Shown here piece after piece: positions 8,484 to 16,384 of a DNA stretch of 64,000 nt. The notes under the pieces were generated by a model that had not been told where the DNA came from, made no database searches, and worked only from the letters and a program-made list of their open reading frames with translations. This stretch comes from Paracoccus wurundjeri. Its GTDB lineage: Bacteria; Pseudomonadota; Alphaproteobacteria; Rhodobacterales; Rhodobacteraceae. The position numbers were made by a program, and so were the translations under genes. The DNA lies in assembly GCF_030678915.1 (NCBI RefSeq), contig NZ_JAUUTZ010000017.1, positions 44,711 through 108,710 of the forward strand, given 5' to 3'. Every line of letters starts with the position of its first letter. The first letter of the stretch is position 1.

Positions 8484-9107
8484 ATGAAGGTCACCACTGC
8501 GATCAAGGCCATGATCGGCGCAGTATTGCTTGCCGGAACCGGACTTCCCGCCGCGGCTGAGGGATTGCGCCTTTCGGGAAGCTCGTCGAAATCGCGGGCG
8601 GATCAGTTTGCCCGGCAAACCCGGCTGATGGATTCGCGGCTGGCGTCGCAATATCAGCAATCCGCGAGGCTGCGCCCCGGAGATGGCGACAGCAGCATCA
8701 TCGAACTTGGCCTTTCCACGAATATTCCCGCCTATCAGGGCAGGAAAAGCGAATATACACCGCATGCCCGTGCTGCCGCCCGGCGCTATGGCATTCCAGA
8801 GGATCTGTTCCTGCGCCTGGTTCAGCAGGAATCCGGCTGGAATCCGGCGGCCAGATCACACAAGGGCGCAACCGGGCTGGCCCAGCTTATGCCGGGTACG
8901 GCGGCCAGATTGGGGGTTAATCCCCATGATCCGGTGGAAAACCTCAATGGCGGCGCGCGTTACCTGCGCATGATGTATAACCAGTTCGGCAACTGGCGGC
9001 TTGCATTGGCAGCCTATAATGCCGGTCCGGCGGCAGTTTCCAAATATGGCGGCATCCCGCCCTACCGCGAAACCCGCAACTATGTCCGCGTCATCGCCGG
9101 AAGCTGA
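8484..9107 (+). CDS. Lytic transglycosylase, SLT domain (family 1)
   Basis: 207-residue periplasmic murein-cleaving enzyme that makes 1,6-anhydromuropeptides. A Sec signal peptide covers about 1-25 (cleavage after PAAA). The SLT domain (about 90-205) has catalytic Glu116 in QQESGWN, then [13 protein letters not shown] (128-140) and ALAAYNAGP, the standard goose-lysozyme-like motifs. It is short, lacking the large ring domain of Slt70, so it resembles MltC/VirB1-like or general housekeeping enzymes. The sequence TATAGT at 8440-8445 is a fair -10 element upstream. No secretion-system genes are nearby. Confidence 0.92.
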   Translation: MKVTTAIKAMIGAVLLAGTGLPAAAEGLRLSGSSSKSRADQFARQTRLMDSRLASQYQQSARLRPGDGDSSIIELGLSTNIPAYQGRKSEYTPHARAAARRYGIPEDLFLRLVQQESGWNPAARSHKGATGLAQLMPGTAARLGVNPHDPVENLNGGARYLRMMYNQFGNWRLALAAYNAGPAAVSKYGGIPPYRETRNYVRVIAGS

Positions 9108-9297
9108 TCGCTTCTGGCGGGGCTCGGCCCGCTTCCTGCATATGATCCGCGATTCCGCTACCCATCAATGGGCAAGTCGGTCGATATTGTCTCAAATGCC
9201 TTATATCCGGCATTGAGCGGCAAGGCTTTATTAACTTCTGCTGGTCATGATCCCGGCAATCACCGTTCTTATCGCCCATCATCGAGAGTTGCCGTTC

Positions 9298-11064
9298 ATG
9301 ACCATGCAAGCCACAGGTTTCGATGAAACGAAGATATTTCCTCTTCAGAAGGAAGATCCGAACAATCGGCTTTATCGAATGATCGACAATATCCCACTTG
9401 CCGTCATGACCGTCGATCCTGTCACCTATAAAATTGATTATGTAAACAAAACTTCAAAAGAACTTGTTCGCAGCATCGAACATCTTCTGCCGATCAAGAC
9501 CGATGATCTGGTTGGTTCATCGATCGATGTCTTTCATGAAAATCCCGAAAGGCAGCGGCAAATCCTGCGCGACCCGGCAAACCTTCCATTCAATGCCCGG
9601 ATTTCACTCGGACCAGAATTGCTGGATCTCAAGATCTCCGCGATCACGGCGGATGACGGCAGTTTCCTTGGACCAATGCTCACCTGGGCCATCGTAACCC
9701 AAAAGGTCGCCGCTAAAGAAAAAATCCGACAGCTTGCCCATTACGATACGCTGACTGGCCTTGCGAACCGGACCACCTTCAACGAACGGCTGAAAGAGCG
9801 GCTGAATGCGTCGGATGATGGGCCGGGCCTGCTTTATATCGACCTGGATGGCTTCAAACTGGTCAACGATACCAGAGGGCATAATATCGGTGATGAACTC
9901 TTGAAATGCGTAGCGGAAAAACTTCGCAATCTAGGTGAGGATGAAGACATCACCATCGGACGGTTGGGCGGCGATGAATTCGCAATACTAGTCCCGTATA
10001 ACGATCCGGCAAGGATGGAGGCATTCGCCAGTCGCGTCATTGCCGAACTTTCTTCTCCGCGCAGTATCGAATATCACCGGAAGATACATATAAGCGCTTC
10101 AATAGGGATTGCCTACGCGCCGGCACATGGCACAACCGGCGAAGAGTTGCAGAAAAATGCGGATATTGCGCTGTATGCTGCGAAAAAGGCCGGAAAACGG
10201 TGCTATCGCATGTTCTCGGAAAAGATGCGGATCGACATGTACGAGCGCCTACGCCTGCAAGAGCGGTTAAGTAGTGCTCTGCGGGATAATCGTAATATTT
10301 TTTTGTATTATCAGCCAATTATCGATGTAAAAACCGGACAAACCATGGGACGAGAGGCCCTGATCCGCTGGTATCAGCCGGATCGAGGTTGGGTATCCCC
10401 GACAGATTTCATTCCGGTTGCCGAGAACAGCGATCTGATCGATCGGCTGGGTGAATTTGTCCTGACGAAAGCCTGTTGCGACGCGGCCGACTGGGATGAT
10501 GGCCTCCCGGTCGCCGTGAATGTTTCCGCCGCACAGCTTGGCCGTGACACGCTTACATCCATGGTTCGGGCAGCCCTGGCCAAATCTGGCCTGTCTCATG
10601 ACCGGCTGGAGATCGAAGTGACCGAAACGGCGGTACTCAACAACGAAGCCGGTGCAATCAGGGATTTGCTGCAGATCCGGGATCTGGGCGTACGGGTCGC
10701 CCTGGATGATTTCGGGACCGGGTTCTCATCATTGACGCATCTGCTGTCTTTTCCCTTCGACAAGATCAAGATTGATGGCAGCTTCGTACAGGATGCCGTG
10801 CAGCGCAAGAAAGCCGCCGCGATCGTCGGTGCCATCGCGGGCCTCGGCGCAAGGCTGGGCGTCACCACTGTTGCGGAGGGGGTCGAAACCCAGGATCAGT
10901 TGCGTCTTGTCGTCAGGGAAGGCTGCAAGGCGATTCAGGGTTTCCATACGGGACGGCCTGCGCCGATGGCCAATGATGCGCATGTGATCGCAGCATTGAC
11001 GGGTAAAACGCCCGCATCGATCATAACCGATATCAAAGGGCCGTCCAGCCTCCATCCACACTGA
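9298..11064 (+). CDS. PAS-GGDEF-EAL cyclic-di-GMP turnover protein
   Basis: 588-residue cytosolic protein with three domains. A PAS-like sensor (about 20-135) resembles the one found in some alphaproteobacterial chemoreceptors (segment RSIEHLLPIKTDDLVGSSID). A GGDEF domain has GRLGGDEFAIL intact (GGDEF 224-228). An EAL domain has EALIRW (353-358), VNVSAAQL, EVTET, DDFGTG, KIDGSF and AEGVET, all the residues needed for phosphodiesterase activity. The product inhibition site RxxD before GGDEF is absent (EDEDI). There is no membrane segment. ATG 9298 is preferred over in-frame ATG 9247 because GAGAG lies upstream of it. The 3' end overlaps the convergent bdhA gene by 32 bp. Which activity dominates cannot be read from sequence. 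Confidence 0.92.
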   Translation: MTMQATGFDETKIFPLQKEDPNNRLYRMIDNIPLAVMTVDPVTYKIDYVNKTSKELVRSIEHLLPIKTDDLVGSSIDVFHENPERQRQILRDPANLPFNARISLGPELLDLKISAITADDGSFLGPMLTWAIVTQKVAAKEKIRQLAHYDTLTGLANRTTFNERLKERLNASDDGPGLLYIDLDGFKLVNDTRGHNIGDELLKCVAEKLRNLGEDEDITIGRLGGDEFAILVPYNDPARMEAFASRVIAELSSPRSIEYHRKIHISASIGIAYAPAHGTTGEELQKNADIALYAAKKAGKRCYRMFSEKMRIDMYERLRLQERLSSALRDNRNIFLYYQPIIDVKTGQTMGREALIRWYQPDRGWVSPTDFIPVAENSDLIDRLGEFVLTKACCDAADWDDGLPVAVNVSAAQLGRDTLTSMVRAALAKSGLSHDRLEIEVTETAVLNNEAGAIRDLLQIRDLGVRVALDDFGTGFSSLTHLLSFPFDKIKIDGSFVQDAVQRKKAAAIVGAIAGLGARLGVTTVAEGVETQDQLRLVVREGCKAIQGFHTGRPAPMANDAHVIAALTGKTPASIITDIKGPSSLHPH

Positions 11065-11815
11065 TCGAGGTGCCGGTAATTTGCGCCGCCGCATCGCTGC
11101 AAAGAAAAACCGCCGTATCCCCGAGTTCTTCAACCGTCACGAATTCTTTCGAGGGTTGACGCTCCAGCATGACCTTCGTGATCACGTCCTCGCGGCTCAT
11201 GTCATATTCCTTCATCGTGTCGGGAATCTGCGCCTCGACAAGCGGCGTCAGGACATAGCCGGGGCAGATCGCATTGCAGGTGATATTTTCCCGGGCGGTT
11301 TCCAGCCCTGTCACCTTGGTCAGACCGATCACCCCATGTTTGGCCGCGACATAGGCGGATTTGAACGGGCTGGCGGTCAGGCCATGCGCCGAGGCGATAT
11401 TCACGATCCTGCCCCAGCCCGCCTTGCGCATCATCGGCAGGGCCGCAGCCGTCGTATGGAAGGACGAGCTCATATTGATCGCAATGATCGCATCCCATTT
11501 CTCGACCGGGAATTCGGGAATTGGCGCGACATGCTGAATACCGGCATTATTGATCAGAATATCGCAGGTCCCGGCCTGCTCTATCAATGCCCGGCATTCG
11601 TCACCCTTCGACATATCGGCCTTGATATAGCGCACAGTGACGCCATGTTCGCGGGCCATTTCCTCGGCAAGGGCATGATCTTCATCCCGATCGGTAAAAC
11701 TGTTCAGAACCATATCGGCACCCGCTCGCGCCAATCGATGCGCCACGCCCAGCCCGATACCCGAATTGGATCCCGTCACAATCGCGGTCTTGCCTGTCAG
11801 AAATTTCTCAAACAT
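11033..11815 (-). CDS. bdhA: D-beta-hydroxybutyrate dehydrogenase
   Basis: 260-residue short-chain dehydrogenase that interconverts 3-hydroxybutyrate and acetoacetate with NAD+, a step in use of poly-3-hydroxybutyrate stores. The cofactor motif is TGSNSGIG (14-21), NNAG follows near 89-92, and the catalytic Ser/Tyr/Lys lie in NIASAHG and SAYVAAKHG. The C-terminal tail ITGTSISVDGGWTAL is typical of bacterial 3-hydroxybutyrate dehydrogenases. No other PHB gene is adjacent. Its last 32 bp are shared with the convergent GGDEF-EAL gene, so the two mRNAs can pair at their 3' ends. Confidence 0.93.
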   Translation of the reverse strand: MFEKFLTGKTAIVTGSNSGIGLGVAHRLARAGADMVLNSFTDRDEDHALAEEMAREHGVTVRYIKADMSKGDECRALIEQAGTCDILINNAGIQHVAPIPEFPVEKWDAIIAINMSSSFHTTAAALPMMRKAGWGRIVNIASAHGLTASPFKSAYVAAKHGVIGLTKVTGLETARENITCNAICPGYVLTPLVEAQIPDTMKEYDMSREDVITKVMLERQPSKEFVTVEELGDTAVFLCSDAAAQITGTSISVDGGWTAL

Positions 11816-11994
11816 CGAAATCCTCGAACTTGTGTTTTACCCGACTCGAGCTTAGCCCTTTCGCTCCGAGCCTGCAGCCCGAAAAATCGGACCCCGCCAG
11901 CCGGCCGGATCACCAAGGATCACGATCAATTGCATTGCCGCAAAAAGCCGGAACCCGTTAACCGGCTGGCAGTTCGGTTGAATGAAAAACCAAT

Positions 11995-12022
11995 AAAAAA
12001 AGCGCCCGCACAAGGCGGGCGC
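11995..12022 (-). terminator. Rho-independent terminator of the candidate sRNA
   Basis: An 8-bp GC-only stem with a 5-nt loop (minus-strand reading GCGCCCGC-CTTGT-GCGGGCGC) followed by seven T (12001 to 11995). The U-run exists only on the minus strand. No protein gene lies upstream on that strand, so the terminator can only serve a transcript started in the intergenic region. Confidence 0.85.
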
Positions 12023-12068
12023 AAGTCATGAGGCAGGTTTCATACAGGCAAGAAACCTATCGAGCAGT
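11995..12068 (-). ncRNA. Candidate small RNA, about 74 nt
   Basis: An intergenic transcript unit on the minus strand with every part of an independent small-RNA gene. The promoter is at 12075-12103 and the predicted start is near 12068. An internal hairpin has 7-bp arms (12035-12041 with 12052-12058, arm AGGUUUC/GAAACCU) and a 10-nt loop UUGCCUGUAU. An unpaired linker GCCUCAUGACUU follows. A terminator with an 8-bp GC stem (GCGCCCGC/GCGGGCGC, 12015-12022 with 12002-12009) ends in seven U. No credible reading frame fits on that strand. Size and layout recall alphaproteobacterial trans-acting RNAs such as the roughly 77-nt MmgR/suhB (alpha-r8) family, but I cannot confirm membership. Confidence 0.7.
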
Positions 12069-12074
12069 GAGTTA

Positions 12075-12103
12075 TTTATACGCGAGTCGGCGTCCGAGTC
12101 CAA
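12075..12103 (-). promoter_or_regulatory. Sigma-70-type promoter of the candidate sRNA
   Basis: Read on the minus strand: -35 TTGGAC (12098-12103), a 17-nt spacer and -10 TATAAA (12075-12080). Both hexamers match consensus at five of six positions with optimal spacing. A start at A 12068 would give a 74-nt RNA ending at the terminator. The divergent solute-binding gene begins 85 bp away. Confidence 0.6.
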
Positions 12104-12187
12104 CACAGAAGTTTTCACTGGCATTGACGCGCCGGGAACGAGGTTGTTGAAATCGCGACCAAAGCAAGAATGACAAGGCGAGCGGCA

Positions 12188-14056
12188 ATGCGAATCTGCA
12201 AATTCCTTAACAATTGCGCGATCAGACAGGTCATTCTGGCTGTTTCTTTGGTTTTTCCGGGTGTTGCATCAATGCCGCTGGCAAGCCTTGCCGAGCCGGC
12301 TCATGGCATTGCCATGTATGGCGAGCCCGCCCTGCCCAAAGATTTTTCTCATCTTCCCTATGCGAATCCGAACGCTCCGAAAGGGGGAACGATTCGGATG
12401 GCGGAACCCGGGAATTTCGATTCGCTAAAGCCCTGGGTTTTAAAGGGCAACCCTGTCTGGCCGATCCTGTTCCAGCCCGGCCTGGTCGCGGAAACGCTGA
12501 TGGAACGCTCGATCGATGAACCATTTACCCTATACGGATTGCTGGCCGAATCGGTCGAAACCGATCCCAAGCGCAGTTGGGTCGAATTCACCCTGCGCCC
12601 AGAGGCACGATTTTCGGACGGTTCGCCCGTCACCGTGGAAGATGTGATGTGGTCCTATGAGACCTTGGGGACTGTGGGGCATCCTCGCTATCTGGGCGCG
12701 TGGTCCAAGATTGAAAAGATGGAGCAGACCGGCGAGCGCAGCATCCGCCTTACCTTCAATGAACCGGATCGCGAGCTTGCGCTTTTGATGGGTCTGCGCC
12801 CGGTGCTCAAGAAATCACAATGGGAAGATAAGGATTTCAGCCAGCCGGGGCTTGAGATCCCGATCGGCTCTGCACCCTATGTCGTCGATCAGGTCGATCC
12901 CGGACGCCGGATCACTTTTCGTCGAAACCCCGATTACTGGGGGAAGGATTTGCCGCTGAACCGTGGAATGCATAATTTCGACGTCATCAGCTTCGATTAT
13001 TTCAGCGATTCAAATGCCATGTTCGAGGCCTTTAAATCGGGCGACATCGATGTCTGGCGCGAACTCTCTCCATTGAGATGGGAAAACGAGTTCGATTTCC
13101 CTCGCGCGGTCAAGGGCGAGGTCGTCAAATCCGAGATTGAGCATAAGCGCCCATCGGGAATCATGGGATTGGTGATGAATACCCGTAACCCGTTATTTGC
13201 CGATTGGCGCGTGCGGCAGGCGCTTATCGAGGCGTTCAATTTCACCTTCATCAACAACACGCTGAATGGCGGCGCGGAACCTCGCATCACCTCGTATTTC
13301 GCCAATTCCACGCTGGCCATGAAACCCGGTCCCGCCGAAGGGCGTGTTCGGGAATTGCTTGAGCCTTTCGCCGATCAGCTTCCTCCGGGTGCTCTGGAAG
13401 GGTACAGCCTGCCCGAGGGCAGCGATGGTCCCCTGGACCGCGCCGGGTTGCGCCGCGCCCTGAAGCTACTGGCAGAGGCGGGGTGGACCGTGCAGGATGG
13501 CGTTCTGAAGAATGCCGAGGGCCGCCCCTTTTCGTTCACTATCCTGTTGAACCAGTCCGGTTCCGCAATGCGCACGGCTGCGGAAACGCAGCAGATTACC
13601 GATATCTATGTGGAAGCGCTACGCAATCTTGGCATCAGGGCCAGCCTGACATTGCTGGACACGGCTCAGTTCATTCAGCGCACCAACAGCTATCAATTCG
13701 AAATGGCATGGTATGAACGCGCGCTGTCGCTGTCGCCGGGCAACGAACAGTGGCTTTACTGGGGACATCAAGGCGTGACCGAGCCGGGAAGCCGGAACTG
13801 GATGGGCATGAACAGTCCCCCCGCCGAAGCGATGATCAACGAGATGCTGAACACCGACGACCCCGAACAGTTCAACGCGGCGGTGCGGGCGCTCGACCGG
13901 ATTCTCACGGCGGGGCGCTATGTGATTCCGGTCAGCTATCCGCCAATCTCCCGTCTGGCTCACCGGTCAACTCTGTTGTATCCTGATAAAAAACCGCTTT
14001 ACGGCGACTGGCCGGGATTCATGCCGGGCGTCTGGTGGCAGGAGGCAAAAAAATGA
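12188..14056 (+). CDS. Orphan family 5 extracellular solute-binding protein (YejA-like)
   Basis: 622-residue periplasmic binding protein of the oligopeptide/nickel (SBP family 5) type, with a signal peptide ending near PLASLAEPAHG. The N-terminal AMYGEPALPKDFSHLPYANP followed by a PKGGTIRMAEPGNFDSL-type segment is characteristic of the YejA branch, which binds peptides or peptide-like antibiotics. ATG 12188 is preferred because AAGG lies at 12175-12178; in-frame ATG 12170 has no good site. No permease or ATPase gene is adjacent, so it must work with a transporter encoded elsewhere. The stop overlaps the next start (ATGA). Confidence 0.88.
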   Translation: MRICKFLNNCAIRQVILAVSLVFPGVASMPLASLAEPAHGIAMYGEPALPKDFSHLPYANPNAPKGGTIRMAEPGNFDSLKPWVLKGNPVWPILFQPGLVAETLMERSIDEPFTLYGLLAESVETDPKRSWVEFTLRPEARFSDGSPVTVEDVMWSYETLGTVGHPRYLGAWSKIEKMEQTGERSIRLTFNEPDRELALLMGLRPVLKKSQWEDKDFSQPGLEIPIGSAPYVVDQVDPGRRITFRRNPDYWGKDLPLNRGMHNFDVISFDYFSDSNAMFEAFKSGDIDVWRELSPLRWENEFDFPRAVKGEVVKSEIEHKRPSGIMGLVMNTRNPLFADWRVRQALIEAFNFTFINNTLNGGAEPRITSYFANSTLAMKPGPAEGRVRELLEPFADQLPPGALEGYSLPEGSDGPLDRAGLRRALKLLAEAGWTVQDGVLKNAEGRPFSFTILLNQSGSAMRTAAETQQITDIYVEALRNLGIRASLTLLDTAQFIQRTNSYQFEMAWYERALSLSPGNEQWLYWGHQGVTEPGSRNWMGMNSPPAEAMINEMLNTDDPEQFNAAVRALDRILTAGRYVIPVSYPPISRLAHRSTLLYPDKKPLYGDWPGFMPGVWWQEAKK

Positions 14057-14181
14057 GAGCAGTAATGATGGCCGTTCTGGCCTGTGGGATATTGGCTGGT
14101 TGCAATACCGTTGCGGGTGTCGGCGAAGACATCACCGGTGTCGCCCATTGGGGACAAAGCTTCCTGGGAGGGGGCTATTGA
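14053..14181 (+). CDS. Entericidin-like small lipoprotein
   Basis: 42-residue lipopeptide. An N-terminal hydrophobic stretch ends in a lipobox ILAGC, giving a mature acylated peptide of about 26 residues starting CNTVAGVGEDI. This length and the CNT..G.G.DI pattern match the entericidin EcnA/EcnB family, small membrane lipoproteins linked to stress or toxin-antidote behaviour in other bacteria. It overlaps the upstream binding-protein stop as ATGA and the downstream start as TGATG, so translation of all three genes is probably coupled. Only one entericidin is present. Confidence 0.8.
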   Translation: MRAVMMAVLACGILAGCNTVAGVGEDITGVAHWGQSFLGGGY

Positions 14182-14504
14182 TGAAGTGGCATCACGTTCA
14201 GGATAACTGGCCGGCCTTTTTTGAAGCCATTACCGACAAATGGCCCGAGGTCGACACCGCCGATCTGGATGAGATTGACGGTGATCAGCGCGCCTTTATC
14301 TCTTATCTGGCGGAAGTGACCGGTCAGGAGATCGGGGATGTGCGCGAAGAATTGCGCGAATGGCTGCGCGGTGAAATTCCGGCGGATGTGATCATGGATC
14401 CGATCCACGACAATCACTCGATCTCGCTAAGTTCCAAATATGTGAACGAAGGCGAGGACGAATATCATGACGATGCCCATTTCGGAGATGACAGCAAGGA
14501 TTGA
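14181..14504 (+). CDS. Small acidic hypothetical protein, CsbD-like N-terminus
   Basis: 107-residue, strongly acidic soluble protein with no signal peptide. The pattern W..V.DNW..F...I..KWPE....DL.EI.GD...... in its first half resembles the CsbD stress-protein family, although the similarity is only by eye. The second half ends in an Asp/Glu/His-rich tail (EGEDEYHDDAHFGDDSKD). Its ATG overlaps the entericidin stop by one base, so it belongs to that operon. A hairpin directly follows the stop. Confidence 0.65.
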   Translation: MKWHHVQDNWPAFFEAITDKWPEVDTADLDEIDGDQRAFISYLAEVTGQEIGDVREELREWLRGEIPADVIMDPIHDNHSISLSSKYVNEGEDEYHDDAHFGDDSKD

Positions 14505-14525
14505 TGGCGCCGTTTCAAGCGCCAT
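14504..14525 (+). terminator. Stem-loop at end of the entericidin operon
   Basis: Perfect 7-bp inverted repeat ATGGCGC / GCGCCAT (14504-14510 and 14519-14525) with an 8-nt loop, starting at the last base of the stop codon. No U-run follows, so it may stabilise the mRNA end rather than terminate alone. The rest of the 265-bp spacer to 14769 shows no feature I can support. Confidence 0.35.
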
Positions 14526-14769
14526 GTCTTCAACTCAAGGCCGGCCACGGGGGCGAAACGGGGCGATAGGCAGACTCCTAGCCTTTGTGAATTACCTGCA
14601 CAGGCGGCATCCCGAATTCATGCCTCTCCGGTGGATATTCGGTCTTTGGCAACCTCTTTCAGCTATTCGCTCAACCGGCAGAGGGCAGATTCGAGGTTGA
14701 GCAATTCCGGCGGTTCTGCCAATGACTGCCTCGTCCCGGAAACGATACCAAGCGAAAAGGCTGGTCCTC

Positions 14770-15663
14770 ATGGGGAAAACTCTTCAGATCGCAATGGGCA
14801 GCATTGCGGTGGGCATTGTTGTCCTGTGCATGAAACTGCTGGCATGGTGGCTGACGGGCTCTGTCGCCCTGCTTTCGGATGCGCTTGAAAGCACCGTTAA
14901 CGTAGCCACGGCCATTGCCGCGCTGATCGCGATTCGCGTTGCCGCGCGGCCGGCCGATGCGGGCCACCCTTACGGTCACCACAAGGCCGAATTCTTCTCT
15001 GCCGTGCTGGAAGGCGTCATGATCATTGTCGCGGCGCTGCTGATCATGCGGGAAGCGTGGCTTGGCTTTCTAGATCCGCCAGTTCTGGACGCGCCAGTGA
15101 TGGGGATCGCGATCAATGCCGCGGCGGCCCTGGTGAACGCATATTGGGCGCATATTCTGGTCAACCGGGGAACGCAGCTTGGTTCGCCCGCGCTGATCGC
15201 GGATGGAAAACATCTCTGGACAGATGTCGTAACCTCTGCCGCAGTGCTGTCAGGCGTGATACTTGCGGTTGCAACCGGATGGACCCTGCTGGATCCGCTC
15301 TTGGCCGGGCTGGTCGGGCTGAATATCCTTTGGACGGGTTGGAAACTGACAGCTGCATCGCTTAGCAGTCTGATGGATGAGGCGGTGCCCGATGATACGC
15401 TTGAAGATATCCAGCGCATCATTTCGGACCGCGCATCCGGAGCAATCGAAGCGCATGACCTGCGAACCCGCCATGCCGGCCAGGTCACCTTCATCGATTT
15501 TCATCTGGTCGTGGACGGCCAGACAACAGTGGATGAAGCCCATCGGATTTGTGACAAGATCGAACAATCGCTCAACGCAAGATTACCCAAAGCACAGATA
15601 ACCATTCATGTCGAACCAGAACATAAGGCAAAACATTCCGGCGTACTGATCCTGTCGCCGTGA
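14770..15663 (+). CDS. Cation diffusion facilitator metal exporter
   Basis: 297-residue inner-membrane CDF-family transporter that exports divalent metals in exchange for protons. Six membrane segments (about 10-200) are followed by a cytoplasmic ferredoxin-like domain ending IHVEPEHKAKH. The TM5 site ADGKHLWTD keeps His and Asp (HxxxD). The TM2 site reads LLSDALESTVN, with one Asp and a nearby Glu instead of the usual DxxxD or HxxxD pair, so the metal is uncertain. HPYGHHKAEFF matches the family loop. ATG 14770 is chosen because AAAAGG lies 9 bp upstream; ATG 14722 lacks a site. Monocistronic. Confidence 0.9.
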   Translation: MGKTLQIAMGSIAVGIVVLCMKLLAWWLTGSVALLSDALESTVNVATAIAALIAIRVAARPADAGHPYGHHKAEFFSAVLEGVMIIVAALLIMREAWLGFLDPPVLDAPVMGIAINAAAALVNAYWAHILVNRGTQLGSPALIADGKHLWTDVVTSAAVLSGVILAVATGWTLLDPLLAGLVGLNILWTGWKLTAASLSSLMDEAVPDDTLEDIQRIISDRASGAIEAHDLRTRHAGQVTFIDFHLVVDGQTTVDEAHRICDKIEQSLNARLPKAQITIHVEPEHKAKHSGVLILSP

Positions 15664-15766
15664 TAATCCGGCGCAAAGGGGCCATGAGGCCCCCTGCTGT
15701 CAGGAATCGTGCATAATCAGCCGGCGAGCGGACTTGGAAAATCATGCAATCTGCCGCGTTGCCCAG

Positions 15767-15798
15767 ACAAAAAACCCCCGACACGAATGCCGGGGGTT
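15767..15798 (-). terminator. Terminator of the Fo operon
   Basis: Read on the minus strand, an 8-bp stem AACCCCCG/CGGGGGTT (15791-15798 with 15773-15780) with a 10-nt loop is followed by a T-run. It lies 26 bp after the atpF stop and ends the atpI-B-E-F'-F transcript. Confidence 0.85.
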
Positions 15799-15823
15799 CG
15801 ATCACTGTCGCTGGTTGTTATAC

Positions 15824-16384
15824 TTAGTTCAACCGGCGCGCCACGTCTTCGATGGCGTCGTCGATACCGGCAGAGCGCTGTCCTGATTTGACTTGCGCCG
15901 CAAGCAATTCCGCAGCAGCGGCAACAGATGCCTGCACAGCACGATCACGAACCGCACGGACCGCATCGCTTTCAGCACTGGCAATCTGATCTTCAGCGGC
16001 CTTCAGGCGGCGTTCAATCGAGATCTTCAGGTCGTCCTTGGCTTTGGCGGCCTGTGCTTCGGCTTCGCGACGGGCATTGGCGATGATCTCATCCGCCTGC
16101 ACCTTCACTTCGCGCTGACGACGCTCGTAGCTTGCATAAATCTCCTGCGCTTCTTCGCGCAGGCGGCGTGCTTCGTCCAGATCGTTGCGGATGCCATCCG
16201 CACGTTTGTCCAGCATGCCGCCGATGATCGAGGGTATCTTAAAATAGACAAGAATCCCGATGAACACCAGAAAGGCGATCAGAACGATGAAATCGGTATT
16301 GCGCAGCGAGAAGAACGGCCCGCTTGCCGCAACCGCCGGCGAGGCAGCCAGTAGGGAAATGACGATTGCACTGACATGTTTCAT
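15824..16384 (-). CDS. atpF: ATP synthase Fo subunit b
   Basis: 186-residue peripheral-stalk subunit that ties the F1 head to the membrane a subunit. After an unusual signal-like leader (1-20, ending SPAVAASG), a single membrane anchor spans about 31-50. A long alanine- and charge-rich amphipathic helix (about 55-160) forms the coiled-coil stalk. It is the last gene of the Fo operon, and its ATG overlaps the b' stop by 4 bp. Two b-type genes imply a b/b' heterodimer, as in photosynthetic bacteria and chloroplasts. Confidence 0.95.
   Translation of the reverse strand: MKHVSAIVISLLAASPAVAASGPFFSLRNTDFIVLIAFLVFIGILVYFKIPSIIGGMLDKRADGIRNDLDEARRLREEAQEIYASYERRQREVKVQADEIIANARREAEAQAAKAKDDLKISIERRLKAAEDQIASAESDAVRAVRDRAVQASVAAAAELLAAQVKSGQRSAGIDDAIEDVARRLN

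Noticed and set aside
12028..12150. Short plus-strand frame across the candidate sRNA (MRQVSYRQETYRAV...)
   Set aside because: About 40 codons, no ribosome site, basic and without homology; the promoter and terminator on the other strand explain the region better.
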